64,000 nt of DNA from Phosphoribacter sp037045045. Its GTDB lineage: Bacteria > Actinomycetota > Actinomycetes > Actinomycetales > Dermatophilaceae. Below are positions 59,856-64,000 of the stretch, in pieces. The notes beneath the pieces were generated by a model that saw nothing but the letters and a program-made list of their open reading frames with translations, was not told where the DNA came from and did not search any database. Numbering within the stretch: the stretch's first letter is position 1; every line of letters starts with the position of its first letter. The DNA is taken from the NCBI GenBank assembly GCA_037045045.1, contig JBAOHL010000002.1:248001-312000 (forward strand), read 5' to 3'. A program made the translations under genes and the position numbers.

Positions 59856-60587
59856 TCAGAACCGGCCGTAGGTGACGTTCGACGTCCAGATCTTGTGCAG
59901 GCCGCTGAAGGTGCCGGTGTGCTGAGCGTCGTACATCATGCCGGGACCCGCGTAGATGCCCACGTGAGAGGCGGGGATACCGACGAAGACGAGGTCGCCC
60001 GGCTGGGGGTTGCTCACGCGCGTCGAGGCGACACGCTGGGCTTCGGCCGTCCGGGGGATGCTGATCCCGGCGGTCCGGAACACCAATGAGGTGTAGCCCG
60101 AGCAGTCGACACCCGAGGTCGAGCTGCCGCCGTAGCGGTAGGGGATGCCGGACAGGCTCGCGGCGATGCCGATGATCGACCCGTTGTTGGGCACCGCCGG
60201 TTCTGCAGCGGGTGCGGGTGCGGGATCGGCGGCCGCGGGCCGGGCGGCCGGTGCCGGAGCAGCGGCCCGGGTCGTCGAGCGAGACGCGCGGTCCGTCGTG
60301 GTCGCAGCGGGCGCGGGACGGTTGACCTTCTTCGTGACGAAGCCGATCGAGCCGAAGGCATCGGGGGCCGCAGCGGCGGCCGGGGCGGTGACCGTAGGGG
60401 CAGCCGATCCGGCCGTCGGGGCCTCCAGAGCACCCGCGGACCCGCCGATCGAGGCGATCAAGCCTCCGCTCATCAACACGACCGCCGAGGCGCGAGTGGC
60501 CGGAGCCTTCGACGCCGCCGCGATCTGGGCGAGCTCGTGAAGCGGGGTATACCCCGGCGCGCGGTGGCGCCCGACGTGCTTGGCCAC
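59856..60587 (-). CDS. NlpC/P60 peptidoglycan hydrolase
   Basis: 243 aa. A basic head (VGRHRAPGYTPLHELAQ) leads to a hydrophobic, Ala-rich export segment, then a long Ala/Pro linker (residues ~60-130) and the NlpC/P60 domain. Catalytic Cys in SGVDCSGYTSLV and His in GIPASHVGIYAG; PGDLVFV is the usual connecting strand. It cleaves peptidoglycan stem peptides, likely during growth. GTG 60587 is set by the AGGAGAGGGA ribosome site. A c-di-AMP riboswitch precedes it, as with rpfA and NlpC genes of other actinobacteria. Confidence 0.87.
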   Translation of the reverse strand: MAKHVGRHRAPGYTPLHELAQIAAASKAPATRASAVVLMSGGLIASIGGSAGALEAPTAGSAAPTVTAPAAAAAPDAFGSIGFVTKKVNRPAPAATTTDRASRSTTRAAAPAPAARPAAADPAPAPAAEPAVPNNGSIIGIAASLSGIPYRYGGSSTSGVDCSGYTSLVFRTAGISIPRTAEAQRVASTRVSNPQPGDLVFVGIPASHVGIYAGPGMMYDAQHTGTFSGLHKIWTSNVTYGRF

Positions 60588-60599
60588 GATGTCCCTCTC

Positions 60600-60790
60600 C
60601 TGACGCCTACGAGGTGAGCTGTCGGGTTCGGGTGGGAGTGTTCACCCGGCTCCGCGGATCTCTCCGTTGGAGCTTCACCCCAAGGACGTCTCTCGACGCC
60701 CACAAGTGGGTCCCCCGCTCCTGCCGGCGGTACTCGACACAGCCTCGGGCAGTGGCAGGATTCGGCGTTCCGCCCAGGCACCCACCCGTA
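60600..60790 (-). ncRNA. ydaO/yuaA c-di-AMP riboswitch
   Basis: On the minus strand the leader contains, in order, GCCGAATCC, GCCGGCAGGAGCGGGGGACCC, TTGGGGTGAA, CGGGTGAA and CCGAACCCGACAGCTCACC, quoted in short blocks. These are the conserved blocks of the ydaO class: the GGGGACCCA / TTGGGGTGAA core and the final CCGAACCCGACAGC. High c-di-AMP turns such genes off. The position directly before an NlpC/P60 wall hydrolase is the classical one. Exact ends are approximate. Confidence 0.85.
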
Positions 60791-60867
60791 CGGGCGAGTA
60801 GCAGGAGGCTACCGCAGCGCCGACGGCGAAGTCACGTTACGGTCACGGAACGGGCACGAAACGGACA

Positions 60868-61602
60868 CTACGGCAGAGCCGAACCCCGCGCGTCCAGCCC
60901 ATCCCCGGCCGGCGACGCGAACACGTGCACCGCAACGGCGGCATCCAGGACCACCGCTTCGCCCCCCTCGACGTCCGCGCCACGTGCCGCGATTCCGTTG
61001 TCTGCCAAGTAAATCCGAGCTGAACGCCCCGGCAACAGGCCGGCGGCCGTGAGAACTCCCAACGACACGTGGTCGACCTGGATCGGTTCGCCGATCCGTC
61101 GCACGACGACCAGCCGCGGCGACGCGCCGGCGAGCTCGGTGAGACTTGCCACACCCTCGCGGAACTCCTCCCCTTCCGCCGTGTCGCCGAGTTCATCGAG
61201 GCCGGGGATGGGATTGCCGTACGGCGACTCGCGTCGATGTCCGATGAGGGCGAGAATGCGCCGTTCGACCCGCTCACTGATGACGTGTTCCCACCGGCAC
61301 GCCTCGTCATGGGCGAATTCCCACTCCAGTCCCAGCACGTCGACGAGCAACAGCTCGGCCAACCGGTGTTTGCGCATGACTCGGGTGGCCCGAGCCCGGC
61401 CCTCGACGGTGAGGTGAAGGTGGCGGTCGTCGGTGAGGGTGAGCAGCCCGTCGCGTTCCATCCGGGCCACGGTCTGCGAGACGGTCGGTCCGGAGTGACC
61501 GAGCCGCTGGGCGATGCGCGCCCGCATCGGGGCGATCCCCTCCTCGTCGAGCTCGAAGACGGTCCGCAGGTACATCTCCGTCGTGTCGATCATCTCGGTC
61601 AC
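60868..61602 (-). CDS. DtxR/IdeR-family metal-dependent regulator
   Basis: A 244-aa regulator. The winged helix has IAQRLGHSGPTVSQTVARMERDGLL; the dimer/metal domain has the anchor Met10-type residue in TTEMYLRTVFEL, and HDEACRWEHVIS with Cys, Glu and His ligands. A C-terminal FeoA/SH3-like domain follows (RRIGEPIQVDHVSLGVL...). Length and domains match IdeR/DtxR, controlling iron uptake and storage, although the Mn-type (MntR/SirR) cannot be excluded. Start at 61602 or the Met at 61593. Confidence 0.86.
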   Translation of the reverse strand: MTEMIDTTEMYLRTVFELDEEGIAPMRARIAQRLGHSGPTVSQTVARMERDGLLTLTDDRHLHLTVEGRARATRVMRKHRLAELLLVDVLGLEWEFAHDEACRWEHVISERVERRILALIGHRRESPYGNPIPGLDELGDTAEGEEFREGVASLTELAGASPRLVVVRRIGEPIQVDHVSLGVLTAAGLLPGRSARIYLADNGIAARGADVEGGEAVVLDAAVAVHVFASPAGDGLDARGSALP

Positions 61603-61710
61603 GGCGCTAGCCTCTCACCGAACCCGGCGCCCACCGCCCGCGCGACGGGCCCGCGGCATACCGACGAGCCGGTATGCCGAGCCGGTATGCCGCTAGGCCA
61701 GGAGCCGCCC

Positions 61711-62265
61711 GTGACCCCCGCAGAACCCGGTCCCACGCCCGCCGTTCGGGTCCGCCCGGCCCGACCCGAGGACTGCCCGGCCATCCTGCGCCTCGTGCGC
61801 GGTCTCGCCGAGTACGAACGCGAGCCCGACGCCGTCGAGGGCAGCGCCGACGACCTACGCGAGCACCTGTTCGCGCCGCAGCCCCAGGTGTTCTGCCACG
61901 TCGCCGAGATCGACGACGGAGCGGGGTGGACGGTCGCGGGCATGGCGATCTGGTTCGTCACGTTCTCGACGTGGAAGGTCCGCCACGGGATCTGGCTCGA
62001 GGACCTGTTCGTCGACCCGGCCCGCCGAGGCTTGGGTCTGGGCCGGATGCTGCTCGAGCGGCTCGCCGAGATCGCCGTCGAGCGCGGGTACGCCCGACTC
62101 GAATGGTGGGTCCTGGACTGGAACAGCCCCGCGCACGGCTTCTACGCCTCGCTCGGCGCCCAGCCCCAGGACGGGTGGACCCTCTGGCGTCTCGACGGCC
62201 CCGCACTGCGCCGACGCGGACACCGCCCCGACGCGCTCGACGAACCGCCGCAGGCGGGCGGTTAG
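61711..62265 (+). CDS. GNAT acetyltransferase, diamine/SSAT-like
   Basis: 184 aa. RVRPARPEDCPAILRLVRGLAEYE at the start, GMAIWFVTFSTWKVRHGIWLEDLFVDPARRGLGLGRMLL with the acetyl-CoA loop RRGLGLG, and WWVLDWNSPAHGFYASLGA at the end match the spermidine/diamine acetyltransferase-like (SSAT) branch. GTG 61711 is chosen because AGGAG lies 6 nt upstream; an ATG at 61687 sits within a GTATGCC word. It overlaps the convergent MFS gene by 4 bp. Confidence 0.82.
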   Translation: MTPAEPGPTPAVRVRPARPEDCPAILRLVRGLAEYEREPDAVEGSADDLREHLFAPQPQVFCHVAEIDDGAGWTVAGMAIWFVTFSTWKVRHGIWLEDLFVDPARRGLGLGRMLLERLAEIAVERGYARLEWWVLDWNSPAHGFYASLGAQPQDGWTLWRLDGPALRRRGHRPDALDEPPQAGG

Positions 62266-63503
62266 TCGCGGGGGCCTCGGGCGCGCTCGACGGTGCGCCT
62301 CGAGATCGGGTCGTAGCGCGGCACCCACACGGCGAGCCATCCCCCACCGACCAGCGTGACCACGCCGATGGCGGCCACCGCCGCCGACAACGGCGCGACG
62401 GCGGCGACGAGGCTGACCATCGCCGGCCAGCCCGCCCAGCCGAGGTCGGCCATCAGCCGCCAGCCACCGAGGAACTGCGGTCGCCCGGACACCGGTGACA
62501 CGTCAGCTCCGAGGGTCATGACAATCCCGGCACCCATCCCGTTGCCCACCCCGATGAGGCAGGCCGCCGCGGTCACCGTCCAGAACGAGTGGGTGCCCGG
62601 GAGCAGGACCATGGCCAGACCCATGACAAGCATCGACGGCACGGCGACGAGCGCTCGACCGTACCGGTCCATGACCCAACCGGCCGGGTAGAACAGCAGC
62701 ATGTCGACGGCGCCGGAGATGCCGAACACGAGGCTCGTCGCCGTGGCGTCGAGGCCGACGGCCTGAGCCCACAGCGGCACGACGGCGTTGCGGGCCGCGC
62801 GCGCCCCCGAGACGAAGACCACGCCGACGCCGAGGGTGAGCAACACCCGACGCTGCTCGGCGAGCACCGAGCGCACCGACTGCCGGGGCGGGGCGGACCC
62901 GCCGCGGTCGAGCGTGCGGGCCCCGACGTCGGCCCCGGGCAGGTCGCCGTAGCCCAGCAGCAGCGCGAACGCGAGCCCCGAGGCGACCACGCCGACCCCG
63001 TATGCCGCCTGGATGCCCCAGCGGGACACTACCCACGCCCCGATAAACGGCCCGATGAAGACCCCGATCCGGTGGACGCCGCCGAGGGTCGACAGCGCCC
63101 GGGCCCGCAGCGCGATGGGTACCGCGCCGGTGAGGAACGCTTGCCGGGCCAGCCCGAACACGGCGTTGGACAGCCCGACGAACAGCACCGCGGCGGCCAG
63201 CCACCCCACCCCGGGGGCCAGAGCGCAGCCGAGCATCCCGAGCGCTTCGGCGCCGCAGGCGAGCAGCAGTGCCCGGCGCTCCCCGACCCGCGCCGCGAGG
63301 GCACCGGCGGGTAGGTCGCCGACGAGCTGGCCGATCCCCAGCAGCGCGACGACGAACGCCGCGACGCCGACGCTGGCCCCGAGGTCGACGGCGCTGAGCG
63401 CGTAGACCGCGGTGACGGCGCCGGTTCCCATCGAGGCGAGGATCGTCGGGCCGTATGCCGGGACGGCGATGGCCCGCACGCTCGTCACCGTCGGCTGGGT
63501 CAC
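62262..63503 (-). CDS. MFS transporter
   Basis: A 413-aa major facilitator with twelve hydrophobic segments. Motif A is in the 2-3 loop (GDLPAGALAARVGERRALL) with a weaker echo in the 8-9 loop (WVMDRYGRALVAV). Probably a proton-driven efflux pump; substrate unknown. Starts at GTG 63503 (MTQPTVTSVRAIAVPAYGPTIL). Convergent overlap with the GNAT gene. Confidence 0.85.
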   Translation of the reverse strand: MTQPTVTSVRAIAVPAYGPTILASMGTGAVTAVYALSAVDLGASVGVAAFVVALLGIGQLVGDLPAGALAARVGERRALLLACGAEALGMLGCALAPGVGWLAAAVLFVGLSNAVFGLARQAFLTGAVPIALRARALSTLGGVHRIGVFIGPFIGAWVVSRWGIQAAYGVGVVASGLAFALLLGYGDLPGADVGARTLDRGGSAPPRQSVRSVLAEQRRVLLTLGVGVVFVSGARAARNAVVPLWAQAVGLDATATSLVFGISGAVDMLLFYPAGWVMDRYGRALVAVPSMLVMGLAMVLLPGTHSFWTVTAAACLIGVGNGMGAGIVMTLGADVSPVSGRPQFLGGWRLMADLGWAGWPAMVSLVAAVAPLSAAVAAIGVVTLVGGGWLAVWVPRYDPISRRTVERARGPRD

Positions 63504-63600
63504 CGCCTCAGGGTAGGCCCGACTCGTTCCGGCAACTCCCTTGAGTCCGGCCGGCTGGCGGCATACCGTGCTGCCACACGAGAAGGGAGGTGGTCAGGTA

Positions 63601-63639
63601 GTGAGTTCCTATCGGACACGTGAGGTGACTGCGCGGTAG
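63601..63639 (+). CDS. 12-aa short ORF, possible leader peptide
   Basis: GTG AGT TCC ... reads MSSYRTREVTAR and stop. A GAAGGGAGGTGG ribosome site lies upstream, one of the strongest in the window. The TAG stop falls in the loop of a perfect 6-bp hairpin (63629-63644, CTGCGC/GCGCAG), the arrangement expected of a leader peptide whose translation affects RNA folding. No plus-strand gene follows in the window; pdxH is convergent. Confidence 0.5.
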   Translation: MSSYRTREVTAR

Positions 63640-63710
63640 CGCAGCCGTCGTCCCTGGCCGCCTCGGCGGTTCAGACCCGGACGCGCGACCGCAATCCACC
63701 GCAGTCGCCG

Positions 63711-63779
63711 CGGCCCGTGGGCAGGCACGCGTCGTCCAGCGTGCACGTCGCCTCGCCCGAGGCGACTCCCCACGGGCCG
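63711..63779. ncRNA. predicted three-way-junction structured element
   Basis: Three perfect stems: outer CGGCCCGTGGG (63711-63721) with CCCACGGGCCG (63769-63779), inner GCACGC/GCGTGC (63725-63744), and inner GTCGCCTCG/CGAGGCGAC (63747-63766). All three can form at once. It lies 71 nt after the short ORF and 44 nt past the convergent pdxH stop, so it could be a structured RNA on the plus strand or the pdxH terminator on the minus strand. Confidence 0.6.
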
Positions 63780-63822
63780 TTCCATGCCTACGGACACGCG
63801 CCACGGTCGGGCCGCCGAGTGG

Positions 63823-64000
63823 CTACGGCTGACGGCGCAGCACCCGCCAGGCCCCGGGGTCGCCGAGGTCGGCCGGCTGCCCGGTCACCGAGGCGTAGAC
63901 GAGCCGGTCGTGCAGTCGGGACGAGCGCCCGGCCCACAGCTCGACCTCCTGGCAGCGGATCCGGTACCCACCCCAATACGGCGGCACGGGCACGTCCTGC
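63823..64000 (-). CDS. pdxH: pyridoxamine 5'-phosphate oxidase, C-terminal fragment
   Basis: The last 59 codons of PdxH, cut by the right edge. VPVPPYWGGYRIRCQEVELWAGRSSRLHDRLVY contains the conserved PP-WGGY and RLHDR of the FMN/PLP-binding C-terminus, and the protein ends in WRVLRRQP (family ends with L-x-P). It oxidises pyridoxine/pyridoxamine phosphate to PLP. The stop codon is at 63823. Confidence 0.9.
   Translation of the reverse strand, partial: QDVPVPPYWGGYRIRCQEVELWAGRSSRLHDRLVYASVTGQPADLGDPGAWRVLRRQP

Noticed and set aside
63508..63804. Minus-strand frame of ~98 codons between pdxH and the MFS gene
   Set aside because: Arg-rich shadow frame lying over the short ORF and perfect stem sequences; no ribosome site and no protein-like pattern.

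Overview
The window is high-GC actinobacterial DNA. Marker families include a type VII secretion (T7SS) locus, SepX/GlpR with its Glp partner, protein O-mannosyltransferase, PlsB2/PlsC with a wax-ester-synthase-like acyltransferase, DUF222-HNH (13E12) and a ydaO/c-di-AMP riboswitch in front of an NlpC/P60 hydrolase. GTG starts and 4-bp GTGA/ATGA overlaps are common. An Intrasporangiaceae/Dermatophilaceae-type organism is my inference; no species marker is present. The heptamer GTATGCC/GGCATAC occurs about 70 times, roughly ten times the chance expectation.

Layout. 1-3910 (minus): T7SS core genes (eccC fragment, degenerate MinD-like protein, eccD, small membrane protein, FHA protein). 4118-9401 (plus): two WXG100-like proteins, three small T7SS-associated proteins and a 949-aa WXG-type polymorphic toxin with a Pro/Thr repeat linker and a nuclease-like C-terminus. 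9414-15309: a tandem array of nine copies of one 161-aa putative immunity family and two copies of a second family, with signs of gene conversion, chimerism and a frameshift. 15384-20628: lipoprotein, CDF transporter, kinase, protein mannosyltransferase and secreted esterase. 20629-24460: a run of GC-rich satellites, an IS481-type element beside tRNA-Ala, and the SepX/GlpR gene. 24461-29357: acetyltransferase, Mog, MoaC, Glp/MoeA, a eukaryote-type UDP-glucose pyrophosphorylase and divergent 5-FTHF cyclo-ligase, an order shared with other actinobacteria. 29371-36499: penicillin-acylase homologue, K+/H+ antiporter, FmdB, MTA phosphorylase, SAF protein and MscL. 36602-40696: a large helicase-like protein whose ATPase motifs look dead.

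40858-43900 is a decayed island beside tRNA-Arg: integrase tail, frameshifted ISL3 transposase end, truncated genes and two small proteins of one apparent family. Next come Hen1 (frameshifted) and Pnkp, a bacterial RNA end-repair pair. 48053-57133 holds membrane proteins and a glycerolipid/wax-ester acyltransferase cluster. 57110-59098 is a DUF222-HNH gene behind a four-fold repeated TTGACA-bearing leader. 59115-64000 carries a DsbA-like protein, riboswitch-controlled NlpC/P60 hydrolase, DtxR-family regulator, GNAT, MFS transporter, an unexplained short ORF with strong RNA-like folds, and the pdxH end.

The best candidate for an undescribed system is the T7SS toxin with its diversified immunity array. 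Secondary candidates are the satellite belt, the genome-wide GTATGCC word and the short-ORF/three-way-junction element at 63601-63779.
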